DNA of 64,000 bases from Hyphomicrobiales bacterium (lineage in GTDB: Bacteria > Pseudomonadota > Alphaproteobacteria > Rhizobiales > Rhizobiaceae). The notes beneath the pieces are model-generated. The model ran no database searches, was not told the origin of the DNA, and saw only the letters and a program-made list of their open reading frames with translations. Made by a program: the position numbers and the translations under genes. The stretch spans positions 248,001-312,000 of the forward strand of contig UBJR01000009.1 in assembly GCA_900465675.1 (NCBI GenBank), read 5' to 3'. Below are positions 12,023 to 21,464 of the stretch, piece by piece (the first letter of the stretch is position 1; every line of letters begins with the position of its first letter).

Positions 12023-12556
12023 ATGTATAACCTCCCCAATTTCATCCACACGCATTTCGGCAAGAGTGCCGACGAACTCGGCGACATCGAGAAGCGCGTG
12101 CTGCAGAAAGCCCATGAACGGAAGATCATCTCCACCAACGTCAACGCCGTCCTTTCGGCCGAGTCGTCTTTCGGCCAGCGCATTGCCGATGGCATCGCCC
12201 GCGTCGGCGGCTCCTGGTCCTTCATCCTGACCTTTCTGGCCTTCCTGGTGATCTGGACTGTCATCAACACCATCATCCTGGCGACCGGCGCCTTCGACCC
12301 CTACCCCTTCGTCTTCCTCAATCTCATCCTCTCGATGCTTGCCGCCATCCAGGCACCGATCATCATGATGTCGCAGAACCGTCAGGCCGAGCGCGACCGG
12401 CTGGAGGCAGCCAAGGATTACGAGGTGAACCTGAAGGCCGAACTGGAAGTGCTGGCGCTGCACCAGAAAATCGACATGCGCGTGCTGACCGAGCTGACCT
12501 CTTTGCGCGAGGACGTCGCAAGGCTCAGTGCCGCGCTCGACGCCAAACGCATCTAG
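12023..12556 (+). CDS. DUF1003 domain-containing membrane protein
   Basis: The DUF1003 signature is clear: an N-terminal soluble part, then GQRIADGIARVGGSWSF leading into two transmembrane helices (about residues 73-92 and 100-120), followed by IMMSQNRQAERDRLEAAKDYEVN and a C-terminal helix likely to form a coiled coil. The function of the family is not known. The start is chosen at 12023 because GGAG lies seven bases upstream; the ATG at 11963 would add 20 residues without support. The stop TAG shares the palindrome CTAG with the stop of the convergent GFA gene. Confidence 0.85.
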   Translation: MYNLPNFIHTHFGKSADELGDIEKRVLQKAHERKIISTNVNAVLSAESSFGQRIADGIARVGGSWSFILTFLAFLVIWTVINTIILATGAFDPYPFVFLNLILSMLAAIQAPIIMMSQNRQAERDRLEAAKDYEVNLKAELEVLALHQKIDMRVLTELTSLREDVARLSAALDAKRI

Positions 12557-12963
12557 GCACTTTCGGGATATTGCGGCAGGCCGTCGTTGATCTCGTAGAA
12601 ATCGGCCTTGTCGGCGCAGTAGATATGGTAGCCGATGGACAGCCCGCTCGGCTGATCGAAGGCACCGGCAAGGATCGAGACCGTGTCAGCGCCGGTGCGC
12701 TGCCAGAACAGCCCCGATCCGCAATTGCGGCAGAAGCCGCGCTCTGCCGCATCGCTCGACTGATACCAGTGCAAAGCCTCCCGGCCGGCAATGACGAGCC
12801 CGTCAAGCGGGACGTCGGTTGAGGTAAAATAAAGCCCCGTCTGCCGCCGGCACTGCGAGCAATGGCATGCAACAACGGGCCCCGGCTTGCCAGTGCCCCG
12901 AAACCGCACGGCGCCACAGGCGCATCCCCCAGCATAGTCTCCGCTCATTGCCGCCGTCTCCAT
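12553..12963 (-). CDS. GFA family (glutathione-dependent formaldehyde-activating enzyme-like) zinc protein
   Basis: A 136-residue protein with the GFA zinc-site cysteines: GGCACGAVRF, CHCSQCRRQTG and FCRNCGSGLFW. Although the family is named after Gfa of Paracoccus, most members are of unknown function, and the formaldehyde role is disputed. No neighbour suggests formaldehyde metabolism. A second reading frame of the same length overlaps this gene but lacks any motif. Confidence 0.88.
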   Translation of the reverse strand: METAAMSGDYAGGCACGAVRFRGTGKPGPVVACHCSQCRRQTGLYFTSTDVPLDGLVIAGREALHWYQSSDAAERGFCRNCGSGLFWQRTGADTVSILAGAFDQPSGLSIGYHIYCADKADFYEINDGLPQYPESA

Positions 12964-13248
12964 TTGAACTCCTGCGGAAACTGACGGCAGACGGTGAAGG
13001 CGTCAAATCCAATATGTTGATGGAAAAGCTCAGTGTTTTTGATGGTTTGAAAGACCGCCCCGCACTAGTCGAGTCAGGCCCTCCCAGGCCGAAAGCCATC
13101 GGGAGTTGCATGGAAAGACGGGAGAGCCTTCCCGAAATAGGTCATCTTGCCGCACCAAAACACACGCATTACTTTTATTAGCTAATCCAAAATTAATAGT
13201 TTCAGGCCTATACAGAACGCAGCTTACAAAGCTCGCATGAGGCGCAGT

Positions 13249-13671
13249 ATGACAGTGTTTCGCCGTTTCCGTTCGAACGACAAGGGAGCCGCCGCGATTG
13301 AATTTGCGATCATCGCTCCGCTGTTCCTGCTCGTGATGTTGACGCTGATCGCCTACGCGATCTACCTGACCGCGGCCCATTCCGTCCAGCAGATCACCGC
13401 CGACGCCGCCCGCACGGCCGTCGCCGGCATTTCCGCCAAGGAGCGCGAAACGCTGGTCGACAATTTCATCACCGCCTCGACGATCAATCATCCTTTGCTG
13501 CAGAAGGACAAGATCCACGTTACGGTGACCACGGATCCCGGCAACGTCAACCAGTTCACGGTGACGACGGAGTATGATTCCGCCAATCTACCTATATGGA
13601 ATTTATACACTTTTCCGCTTCCGGACCATACCATCAAGCGCTTCGCGACGATCCGGATGGGAGGCATCTGA
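13249..13671 (+). CDS. TadE-like pilus assembly protein
   Basis: Small TadE-type protein of the tight-adherence (Tad/Flp) pilus family. The N-terminal segment NDKGAAAIEFAIIAPLFLLVMLTLIAYA (positions about 10-37) is the typical charged-GAAAIEFA start followed by one membrane helix, with the rest facing the periplasm. The ATG at 13249 has GAGG seven bases upstream; the ATG at 13237 has none. The tadG-like gene starts directly after its stop codon, so the two are co-transcribed and probably co-translated. No Tad ATPase, prepilin or secretin gene is present in the window. Confidence 0.87.
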   Translation: MTVFRRFRSNDKGAAAIEFAIIAPLFLLVMLTLIAYAIYLTAAHSVQQITADAARTAVAGISAKERETLVDNFITASTINHPLLQKDKIHVTVTTDPGNVNQFTVTTEYDSANLPIWNLYTFPLPDHTIKRFATIRMGGI

Positions 13672-15399
13672 ATGACATTGAATGCCTTCAGGCTTGCCCG
13701 TGACAAGCGCGGCAACATTGCCATCAGTGCCGCTCTCTGCGCGCCCCTTATCATCTACTCCCTTGGCCTCGGGGTCGACTACGGCATGCTGACGCTGCAG
13801 CAGCGCCGGCTGCAGCAGATGAGCGACATAGGCGCCATCGCCGCTGCGTCAGACATCAACCGTGCCGCCGAACAAATTCTTGCCAATTTCACAGAGAACG
13901 GGATCAACGTGGCGGTGCTTACCGAGAACGGTTACCTGACCGGCAAGGGATCACTACCGAAGGGCTCGGATACGTCACAATTCCAGGCTGTCGTCAGCTA
14001 TTCGCTGGGCGCCTATCTCGCCGACGAGACCGTTGCCCCCGATCAGCGCTTCGTATCCGGAAAGCAGCCCTACGATGCCGTAAAAGTTGCAGTATCGCAG
14101 AAGGGTGAATTGGCCTTCGCCAATATCTTCGCCAGTGCCCCGACACTGAGTGCCACCGGTACCGCGTCGGCCGCAAAAGTCGCAGCCTTTTCCGTCGGCT
14201 CGCGTCTGGCAAGCGTCAACGACGGCGTGCTGAACGCCCTGCTCAGCGCCCTCCTCGGCACCACTGTCTCGCTGAAAGCGGTCGATTACGAAGGCCTTGC
14301 TTCGACCGACATCAACCTGCTCTCCTATCTCGATCTCCTGGCGACCAATCTCAACGCCAACGCCGCCACCTATGACGAGTTGCTGGCGACCGATATCTCC
14401 TATCCGCGCCTGCTGAACACGCTTGGCAAGACGCCCGGCCTGCCGGCGGCAGTCAACAAGACGATCACCGCGCTGGAGAAGGGTCTCGGCTCCACCCAGC
14501 TCAAGGTGAAGCTTGAAGACATCCTCAATCTCGGCTCCACCGGCGAACGCGCCATCGGCAGCGGTTCGCATCTGCAGGTCGATGCCACGGCGATGGAGCT
14601 GATCTCGGCGACCGCTCTGGCCGCCAACCAGAAGAAGCAGGTAGCGGCCAACGTCAACAGCACCGTTCCCGGTCTGCTGAACGTCAAGCTCAGCGTCGCC
14701 GTCGGCGAGCGGCCGGTCGGCTATGCGGCGACAGCTGTGGGCTCTGCAGGTTCCGCCGTCCGCACCCCGCAAATCCGTCTGGCGATCGAAACCAGCGTGC
14801 CGGGTCTCGGCTTGCTCGGCGGCCTAAAACTTCGCGTGCCGCTCTATGTCGAGGTGGCCTATGCGGAGGCCAGGCTTTCGAACATCACCTGCCTTGGCGG
14901 CGGCGCCAAGAATACCAGCGTCGGCGTCGAAGCCGTGCCTGGTGTTGCCGAGATCGCGCTCGGCGATGTCGATACGACGGCATTCGCGAATTTCGGCAGC
15001 AAGCCACGCGTCAATCGCGCCACGCTTCTCGATGTCTTCGGACTTCTGAAAGCAAGCGCCATGGCCGACGTCAATGTCACCAACCTCGACAAGAGCAAGC
15101 TGACCTTCCAGCCAGCCGACATCGCGGCAAAGACGGTCAAGAACATTTCGACGAAGGATAGCCTGACCTCAACGGTTCAGAGCCTGCTCGGCAACACCGA
15201 TATCGAGGTGCAGCTGCTGACCCTGACGCTCGGCACACCCAAAGCGGTGACCGCGGCCGTGGCACAGACCCTGACGGGGCTGACAAAGCCGCTCGACGAG
15301 CTGCTTTACAACACGCTGATGATGCTCGGCATCAAGATCGGCGAAGCCGATATCCGCGTCACCGATGCGCGCTGCCAGCAATCGGTTCTCGTCCAATAA
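13672..15399 (+). CDS. TadG-like pilus assembly protein
   Basis: The N-terminus (ARDKRGNIAISAALCAPLI followed by a membrane helix) is the TadG/TadE-type start, followed by DYGMLTLQQRRLQQMSDIGAIAAA, the part shared by TadG-like proteins. The remaining 500 residues are rich in Ala, Leu, Ser and Thr and likely extracytoplasmic. No von Willebrand A motif is apparent, unlike the relative at 17128. The ATG touches the stop of tadE. A strong bidirectional terminator follows. Confidence 0.82.
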   Translation: MTLNAFRLARDKRGNIAISAALCAPLIIYSLGLGVDYGMLTLQQRRLQQMSDIGAIAAASDINRAAEQILANFTENGINVAVLTENGYLTGKGSLPKGSDTSQFQAVVSYSLGAYLADETVAPDQRFVSGKQPYDAVKVAVSQKGELAFANIFASAPTLSATGTASAAKVAAFSVGSRLASVNDGVLNALLSALLGTTVSLKAVDYEGLASTDINLLSYLDLLATNLNANAATYDELLATDISYPRLLNTLGKTPGLPAAVNKTITALEKGLGSTQLKVKLEDILNLGSTGERAIGSGSHLQVDATAMELISATALAANQKKQVAANVNSTVPGLLNVKLSVAVGERPVGYAATAVGSAGSAVRTPQIRLAIETSVPGLGLLGGLKLRVPLYVEVAYAEARLSNITCLGGGAKNTSVGVEAVPGVAEIALGDVDTTAFANFGSKPRVNRATLLDVFGLLKASAMADVNVTNLDKSKLTFQPADIAAKTVKNISTKDSLTSTVQSLLGNTDIEVQLLTLTLGTPKAVTAAVAQTLTGLTKPLDELLYNTLMMLGIKIGEADIRVTDARCQQSVLVQ

Positions 15400-15424
15400 A
15401 AAAGCCCCGCATCGCGGGGCTTTT
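15397..15424. terminator. Bidirectional Rho-independent terminator
   Basis: GCCCCGC (15404-15410) and GCGGGGC (15414-15420) form a perfect 7-bp stem with a 3-base loop. An A run lies on one side and a T run on the other, so it can end both the tadG-like transcript and the convergent DAHP synthase transcript. Confidence 0.88.
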
Positions 15425-15444
15425 CCAATTCAGATCATTTGCAC

Positions 15445-16818
15445 TCAGGCGCTGACGGCCAGACGCTTCTCGTCGCGGCCGCCCTTCATGCGCTCGGCAA
15501 GCAGGAAGGCAAGCTCGAGGGCCTGGTCGGCATTGAGACGCGGGTCGCAATGCGTGTGGTAGCGGTCGGACAGCGAGTCCGCCGTCACGGCGCGGGCGCC
15601 ACCGGTGCATTCCGTGACGTCCTTGCCGGTCATCTCGATATGGATGCCGCCCGGATGCGTGCCTTCGGCGCGATGGATCTGGAAGAAGCTCTCGACCTCC
15701 GACAGGATCCGTTCGAACGGACGCGTCTTGTAGTGGTTGAGCGTGATCGTGTTGCCATGCATGGGATCACAGGACCAAACGACCTTCTTGCCTTCCTTCT
15801 CGACGGCGCGGATCAGCTTCGGCAGGCTGTCGGCAACCTTGTCGTGGCCGAAGCGGCAGATCAGCGTCAGGCGGCCGGCTTCGTTGGCCGGGTTCAGCGC
15901 ATCGATCAGCTCGATCAGGTTGTCGGGCGTCAGCGACGGGCCACACTTCAGACCGATCGGGTTCTTGATGCCGCGGAAATATTCCACATGCGCATGGTCG
16001 AGCTGACGTGTGCGGTCGCCGATCCAGAGCATATGGCCCGACGTCGCATACCAGTCGCCCGAAGTCGAATCGACGCGGGTCAGCGCTTCCTCGTAGCCGA
16101 GAAGCAGCGCTTCGTGGCTGGTGAAGAAATCCGTCTCGCGCAGGCTCGGCTGGTTCTCGGCAGTGATACCGATCGCCTTCATGAAGTCCATGGTTTCGGA
16201 GATACGGTCAGCCAACTTGCGGTAACGATCCGCCTGCGGGCTGTCCTTGATGAAGCCGAGCATCCACTTGTGAACGTTTTCGAGGTTGGCATAGCCACCC
16301 ATCGCGAAGGCGCGCAGCAGGTTCAGCGTTGCCGCCGACTGACGGTACGCATCGAGCTGGCGCTCCGGGTTCGGAATGCGGGCTTCTTCCGTGAATTCGA
16401 TACCGTTGATGACATCACCGCGGTAGCTCGGCAGCGACACGCCGTTCATCGTCTCGATGTTCGACGAACGCGGCTTGGCGAACTGACCGGCGATGCGGCC
16501 AACCTTGACGACAGGAAGCTGCGCGCCATAGGTCAGAACCACGGCCATCTGCAGGAAGGCGCGGAAGAAGTCGCGGATATTGTCAGCGCCATGTTCGGCG
16601 AAGCTTTCGGCGCAGTCGCCACCCTGAAGCAGGAATGCGTCGCCATTGGCAACGCTGGCGAGCTGCTTCTTGAGGCGGCGTGCCTCACCGGCAAAAACCA
16701 GCGGCGGATAAGTGGCAAGCGTGGCTTCCGTTGCCGCTAAAGCGGCCTGGTCCGGATATTCCGGAACCTGCTGGATCGGTTTTTGCCGCCAACTGTTCGG
16801 GGTCCAAGTCTGTGCCAT
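15445..16818 (-). CDS. 3-deoxy-D-arabino-heptulosonate 7-phosphate synthase, class II
   Basis: First enzyme of the shikimate pathway: joins phosphoenolpyruvate and erythrose 4-phosphate. The sequence is the plant-like class II type: [11 protein letters not shown] near the N-terminus, [18 protein letters not shown], the METS-like [18 protein letters not shown] and the C-terminal [10 protein letters not shown]. The length of 457 is normal. ATG 16818 has AAGG eight bases upstream; a GTG at 16827 is an alternative. It lies alone on the minus strand between two Tad-type loci read on the plus strand. Confidence 0.95.
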   Translation of the reverse strand: MAQTWTPNSWRQKPIQQVPEYPDQAALAATEATLATYPPLVFAGEARRLKKQLASVANGDAFLLQGGDCAESFAEHGADNIRDFFRAFLQMAVVLTYGAQLPVVKVGRIAGQFAKPRSSNIETMNGVSLPSYRGDVINGIEFTEEARIPNPERQLDAYRQSAATLNLLRAFAMGGYANLENVHKWMLGFIKDSPQADRYRKLADRISETMDFMKAIGITAENQPSLRETDFFTSHEALLLGYEEALTRVDSTSGDWYATSGHMLWIGDRTRQLDHAHVEYFRGIKNPIGLKCGPSLTPDNLIELIDALNPANEAGRLTLICRFGHDKVADSLPKLIRAVEKEGKKVVWSCDPMHGNTITLNHYKTRPFERILSEVESFFQIHRAEGTHPGGIHIEMTGKDVTECTGGARAVTADSLSDRYHTHCDPRLNADQALELAFLLAERMKGGRDEKRLAVSA

Positions 16819-17127
16819 CTTACTCACCTTTGCTACACCGGATAACGCCGGGCATCGTCCTTGAAGAATAACGGCGGCTTATAAACCTTTAGGCCCGGCT
16901 TGCCTAGCGGCGTTTCGGACACTTTCAAGGGCAAAAGGCGACGTTTTTCCTGCATATAAAGGAACGCTGCGCCCGCACTTCAATCCCCGCCATTAAGACA
17001 AACTATACCACGTCGTTTTGCTGACGATTTAGCTTTCGCTGTTACAACACCCTTCAATATTAATGGGCCGCACTGGTGCCTTTCCTGAAAATGCAGGCAA
17101 GCGGCCGAGACAGGGATTTCGACGCCG
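16819..17127. other. Divergent intergenic region, 309 bases
   Basis: Holds the divergent promoters of the DAHP synthase and the second TadG-like gene. I see no terminator, riboswitch or small gene. An AT-rich stretch at about 16995-17060 is a likely promoter area for the plus-strand gene, but I cannot place -35 and -10 boxes with confidence. Confidence 0.5.
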
Positions 17128-18423
17128 ATGACCATGCGCCGTTTGCTCGCCGACCGTTCCGGAAACTTCGGTTTGCTGACTGCCCTGCTCGCCGTGCCGC
17201 TGATCGGTTCGGCCGGCATGGCCATCGATTTCGGCCATGCGATGAGTCTGCGGACACAGCTTTATGCTGCGGCAGACGCCGCAGCTGTCGGCTCCATCTC
17301 GCAGCAGTCCAGCGCGGTCACGCAGGCGATGACGAGTGGCGATGGCCCGCTTTCGACCGGCCTGGCGGATGCGCGCAGCATCTTCCTTGCCCAGATGCAG
17401 GGAGAACTGAAGGCAAGCGACGTCAGCCTCGACGTTCAGGTCAACAAGGTCGCCAATCAGCTGAATTCCCAGGTGTCGTTCAGCGCCAGCATTCCGACGA
17501 CCTTCATGCAGATCTTCGGCCGGAACAGCATCCAGATCGACGGCACGGCAAATGCCGTCTTCCAGACCGCCGCCTTCATGAATTTCTACATCCTGCTCGA
17601 CAACACGCCGTCCATGGGCGTCGGCGCGACGCCGACCGATGTCGCGACAATGGAAAAAAAGACGTCGGATACCTGTGCCTTCGCGTGCCACGTCGTTTCT
17701 GACGCCGGCGTCGAAGACCCGAACAGCTATTACAATCTCGCCAAGAAGAACAACGTCACCCTGCGCATCGACGTCGTGCGCCAGGCGACGCAGCAGCTGA
17801 CGCAGACAGCGAAAGTCCAGCGCGTCACCGATAACCAGTTCGCCATGGGCGTCTATACCTTCGGCAAACGCGCGCAGGATGCCAACCTGACGACGATTTC
17901 CGACCCGATCACTGATCTCGACAAGGTGGCGAATTACACGAATGCCGTCGATCTGATGTCGATCCCTTTTCAGGGATACAACAACGACCAGCAGACCAGC
18001 TTCGACAACGCCCTGACACAGATGAAGACGATCATCGGCAACCAAGGTGACGGCAACAGCCAGACCCAGCCGCAGAAGATCCTGTTCTTCGTATCGGATG
18101 GTGTCGGCGACAGCTACAAGCCGTCAACCTGCACCAAGGCGACGACAGGCGGACGCTGCCAGGAGCCGATCGACACATCCTTCTGCAAGCCGCTGAAGGA
18201 CAAGGGCATCAAGATTGCCGTACTCTATACGACCTACCTGCCGCTGCCCAACAACAGCTGGTACAACAGCTGGATCAAGCCCTTCCAGAGCCAGATCCCG
18301 ACCAAGATGGCAGAATGCGCCTCTCCCGGCCTCTATTTCGAGGTAACGCCGACCGACGGTATCGCTCAGGCGATGAATGCCCTGTTCCTGAAGGTCATTC
18401 GTATGCCGCGCATCACCAGCTGA
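17128..18423 (+). CDS. TadG-like protein with von Willebrand A-type domain
   Basis: Begins with the TadG-type segment (LADRSGNFGLLTALLAVPLIG, then MAIDFGHAMSLRTQLYAAADAAAVG). Residues about 150-420 form a vWA-like domain: FYILLDNTPSMG stands in for the metal-site DxSxS as D-N-T-P-S, and KILFFVSDGVGD gives the later Asp. Six cysteines occur in pairs (DTCAFACH, STCTK, GRCQE, SFCK, AECA) and could form disulfides outside the membrane. Such proteins are linked to Tad pili or to surface adhesion, which here is inferred from architecture only. It ends four bases before the convergent gor stop. Confidence 0.83.
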   Translation: MTMRRLLADRSGNFGLLTALLAVPLIGSAGMAIDFGHAMSLRTQLYAAADAAAVGSISQQSSAVTQAMTSGDGPLSTGLADARSIFLAQMQGELKASDVSLDVQVNKVANQLNSQVSFSASIPTTFMQIFGRNSIQIDGTANAVFQTAAFMNFYILLDNTPSMGVGATPTDVATMEKKTSDTCAFACHVVSDAGVEDPNSYYNLAKKNNVTLRIDVVRQATQQLTQTAKVQRVTDNQFAMGVYTFGKRAQDANLTTISDPITDLDKVANYTNAVDLMSIPFQGYNNDQQTSFDNALTQMKTIIGNQGDGNSQTQPQKILFFVSDGVGDSYKPSTCTKATTGGRCQEPIDTSFCKPLKDKGIKIAVLYTTYLPLPNNSWYNSWIKPFQSQIPTKMAECASPGLYFEVTPTDGIAQAMNALFLKVIRMPRITS

Positions 18424-18426
18424 CGA

Positions 18427-19812
18427 TCAGACCTTCTGGCCGTCGACGATGCGATAGCTCGGCGCATACATGGTGACGAGTTCTTCGGCGGCGGTCGGAT
18501 GGACTGCCATCGTGCGATCGAAATCGTCCTTGGTGCAGCCGGCCTTCAGTGTGATGCCCAGAATCTGCGCCATCTCGCCTGCGTCATGCCCCAGGATATG
18601 GGCGCCCACGACCTTGCGGCTGGCAGCATCGACGATCAGCTTCATCAGCATCTTCTCGCCACGGCCCGACAGCGTTGCCTTCAGCGGCCGGAACTGGGCG
18701 CGATAGACCTCGATCTCGCGGTATTTCTTCGCAGCCGCTTCTTCCGTCAAACCGACAGTGCCGATCTCCGGCTGCGAGAACACCGCCGTGGCGATCAGAT
18801 CGTGATCCGGTTTGGTCGGGTTGTTCTTGTACTCGGTCTCGATGAAGCACATCGCTTCGTGGATGGCGACCGGCGTCAGCTGTACCTTGTCGGTGACATC
18901 GCCGAGCGCGTAGATGTTATCGACGCTGGTGCGTGAATAATCGTCGACGACGATCGCGCCCCGCTCGTTGGTCTTCACGCCGGCCGCTTCAAGGCCAAGA
19001 CCCTCGGTATTAGGATCACGGCCAAGCGCCAGCATCACCACGCCGGCATTCAGCGTACCGTTGTTCTTGGTCTCGACCACAAGGCCATCGGCGCCCTTGG
19101 AAACCTTCTCGATCACATCGTGGCAGAGAATGCGGATTCCCTTGGCCGTCATCGCCTCGTGCAGGCCGCGGCGCAGATCATGGTCGAAGCGCGAGAGGAT
19201 CTCCGCGCCGCGATAGATCAGCGTCGTCTCGACACCGAGGCCATGGAAGACATTGGCGAACTCGACGGCAATATAGCCGCCGCCGGCAATGACGATCGAT
19301 TTCGGCAGCACTTCAAGATCGAAGGCTTCGTTGGACGAGATGCAGAGCTCGTGGCCGGGAAGCGCTGCATGCGCATTCGGCTTGCCGCCCGTGGCGATCA
19401 CGATCGTCTTGGCCGTCACCGTCTTGCCGGTGTTGATGAGCCGAATGGTATGATTGTCGACAAGCTCGGCGCGGGTCTCCAGAATCTCCGCGTTGGCGGT
19501 GGAAAGTCCCTTCTTGTAGAGCCCTTCCAGCCGTGAGATCTCGGCATCCTTGGCCGCGATCAGCTTCTTCCAGTCGAAGCTGGTTTCACCAACGGTCCAG
19601 CCGAAGCCGGCCGCGTCCTCGAAATGCTCATGATACTGCGAAGCATAGACAAACAGCTTCTTCGGCACACAGCCGCGGATGACACAGGTGCCGCCGTAAC
19701 GATATTCCTCTGCGATCGCCACCTTCTTGCCGAGCGAAGCCGCCACGCGCGCGCTTCTTACGCCTCCCGAACCGCCACCAATGACGAAGAGGTCGTAATC
19801 ATATGCAGACAT
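18427..19812 (-). CDS. gor: Glutathione-disulfide reductase
   Basis: NADPH-dependent flavoenzyme that reduces oxidised glutathione. Visible are the FAD-binding GGGSGGVRSARVAA, the redox pair in GTCVIRGCVPKK, the NADPH-binding GGGYIAVEFA followed by YRGAEILSRFD, the second FAD motif NIYALGDVT and the C-terminal active-site HPTAAEEL. The length of 461 is normal. The upstream in-frame extension to 20151 runs through the terminator and the DUF2059 gene and is not real; ATG 19812 has GGAG upstream. Confidence 0.96.
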   Translation of the reverse strand: MSAYDYDLFVIGGGSGGVRSARVAASLGKKVAIAEEYRYGGTCVIRGCVPKKLFVYASQYHEHFEDAAGFGWTVGETSFDWKKLIAAKDAEISRLEGLYKKGLSTANAEILETRAELVDNHTIRLINTGKTVTAKTIVIATGGKPNAHAALPGHELCISSNEAFDLEVLPKSIVIAGGGYIAVEFANVFHGLGVETTLIYRGAEILSRFDHDLRRGLHEAMTAKGIRILCHDVIEKVSKGADGLVVETKNNGTLNAGVVMLALGRDPNTEGLGLEAAGVKTNERGAIVVDDYSRTSVDNIYALGDVTDKVQLTPVAIHEAMCFIETEYKNNPTKPDHDLIATAVFSQPEIGTVGLTEEAAAKKYREIEVYRAQFRPLKATLSGRGEKMLMKLIVDAASRKVVGAHILGHDAGEMAQILGITLKAGCTKDDFDRTMAVHPTAAEELVTMYAPSYRIVDGQKV

Positions 19813-19883
19813 GAGGAAATGCTCCGGTTGGGAATCGGGAGGAAAGGCTGACAAAGCATATAGTATCGGTGGCCACGAAAACA

Positions 19884-19907
19884 AAAGCCCGGCGCGAGCC
19901 GGGCTTT
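19884..19907 (-). terminator. Rho-independent terminator of the rpiA-DUF2059 operon
   Basis: A perfect 10-bp stem (AAAGCCCGGC and GCCGGGCTTT) with a GCGA loop, followed on the minus strand by a T-rich tract. It lies between the DUF2059 stop (19931) and the gor start (19812). Confidence 0.88.
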
Positions 19908-19930
19908 CGTCATCGTAATCGTGAAACCGC

Positions 19931-20572
19931 TTATTGCGGGGTCTGCAGGTTGAGGGCCGGAGCAGCCGGAGCCTTGGCAGGTGCCTTTGCCGGAGCCTTG
20001 GCGGGCGCCTGCGCCGGAGCGGCAGAAGCATCGGCCGGTGCTGCCGGCGTGTCGAGCTGAACCGGCTCGACCTTGATGATCTTGCCAAGTTCGTCGCTGG
20101 CGTTCTTCTGCAGGTCGCGGGCGATACCCTGAGCCCAGATATCGGCCGCACGGTTGGTCTCGCGCGAAGCGATCGGGCCGTCCTTGAGCAGCTTCTTGCC
20201 GACGTCGGAGCCGTAGAAATCGGCGATCGCCTTCAGCTCTTCAACGGTGAAAGCCTTGGCATAGTTGGTCGCAGCTTCCTTTTCGAGGTCAGCGCGGCGC
20301 GGCGCCAGGGCGAGAGCGGTCGCATCGACCGTCTGCGAAATCTGGTCTTCGTAGTTCGGCGAATCCTGGATCAGGCCGGCCTTGAGGCGCTCTGCCAGAC
20401 CCGGCAGGATGTTGTCGAACTGAGCGGTGGCGCCGATCGCAGCGATTGCCGCGCGTGCTGCCTTCAGCTGCTCTTCCGTGACTTCCTGAGCCTTGACGGC
20501 AGTACCGAAAGCGAAGCTGGAGAGAATTACGGTCGCAGCGGCGATGCGGCCAAGACCTGCAAATGTCTTCAT
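19931..20572 (-). CDS. DUF2059 domain-containing exported protein
   Basis: Signal peptide (MKTFAGLGRIAAATVILSS..., cut near VKA-QE), then the DUF2059 region with TVEELKAIADFYGSDVGKKLL (about residues 105-125), and an Ala/Pro-rich tail holding PAKA repeats. DUF2059 proteins are periplasmic and of unknown function. ATG 20572 is supported by AGGAG about twelve bases upstream and by the signal peptide. It starts 16 bases after rpiA stops, so the two form an operon ended by the terminator at 19884. Confidence 0.85.
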   Translation of the reverse strand: MKTFAGLGRIAAATVILSSFAFGTAVKAQEVTEEQLKAARAAIAAIGATAQFDNILPGLAERLKAGLIQDSPNYEDQISQTVDATALALAPRRADLEKEAATNYAKAFTVEELKAIADFYGSDVGKKLLKDGPIASRETNRAADIWAQGIARDLQKNASDELGKIIKVEPVQLDTPAAPADASAAPAQAPAKAPAKAPAKAPAAPALNLQTPQ

Positions 20573-20588
20573 GAGTTCAATGCTCCTG

Positions 20589-21287
20589 TTATCTGTTCGC
20601 TTGCAGCGTGCGGGCACCGGATGGACCAGCAATGATCGCAAGTGCCGCCATATTGAGAAAAAGCCCGTGTTCAACGACACCGGGTATTGAATTCAGCTCG
20701 CTCGAAAGCGCCTCTGCATCAGGAATGCGGCCAAATGATGCATCGATAATGTGGTGGCCGCCATCCGTGGTAAAATCTCCGTCACCCGATCGGCGGATCG
20801 CAAGACTGCCGCTGAGGCCAAGCTTCGCGGCGACCTTCTCGATCGTAATCCGGGTCGAAACCAGACCGAACGGATTGACTTCGATCGGCAGCGGAAACTG
20901 GCCGAGCGTCTCGACCAACTTGCTTTCGTCTGCAATGACGATCATCCGTCCGGATGCTGCGGCGACGATCTTTTCACGCAGTAACGCACCGCCGCCACCC
21001 TTGATCAGACGCAGGGCGCCATCCACCTCGTCGGCGCCATCGATGGTCAGATCGAGTTCCGGCAATTCATCGAGCGATTTCAGGGGTACGCCAAGTTCGA
21101 CGCAAAGCCGCGCCGTGCGTTCGGATGTCGGAACGCCTTCGATCTTGAAGCCGCCTGCGACCTTCTCCGCCAGCAGCCGCACGAACTCTTCAGCCGTGCT
21201 CCCCGTGCCGATACCGAGGCGCATGCCGCTCTCCACATGGGTCAGCGCAACCGCGGCAGCCTTGATCTTCATCTCGCGGGCATCCAT
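20589..21287 (-). CDS. rpiA: Ribose-5-phosphate isomerase A
   Basis: Interconverts ribose 5-phosphate and ribulose 5-phosphate in the pentose phosphate pathway. All family motifs are present: [40 protein letters not shown] (read as two pieces) and EVNPFG. Length 232 is typical. It leads the rpiA-DUF2059 operon and is divergent from gph. Confidence 0.96.
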   Translation of the reverse strand: MDAREMKIKAAAVALTHVESGMRLGIGTGSTAEEFVRLLAEKVAGGFKIEGVPTSERTARLCVELGVPLKSLDELPELDLTIDGADEVDGALRLIKGGGGALLREKIVAAASGRMIVIADESKLVETLGQFPLPIEVNPFGLVSTRITIEKVAAKLGLSGSLAIRRSGDGDFTTDGGHHIIDASFGRIPDAEALSSELNSIPGVVEHGLFLNMAALAIIAGPSGARTLQANR

Positions 21288-21464
21288 GCGCCGCTTACTC
21301 CGATTGTTTCGTTGGATGTGCTGTTAACACGGCTCGCATGCCAAACGAAAGCCAAAATAACCGAAGCAAACTGAAAAGCAAAAGCATCGCGGCGGGTCCG
21401 AAACAGCCTAGTCTTGACGTTGCTTTTTGACCGCCCTTCGCCTACTCCGGACCGACCCGTTTTC

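Noticed and set aside
12525..12935. 136-residue frame overlapping the GFA gene in another frame
   Set aside because: Same length by chance; lacks the cysteine motifs seen in the GFA frame.
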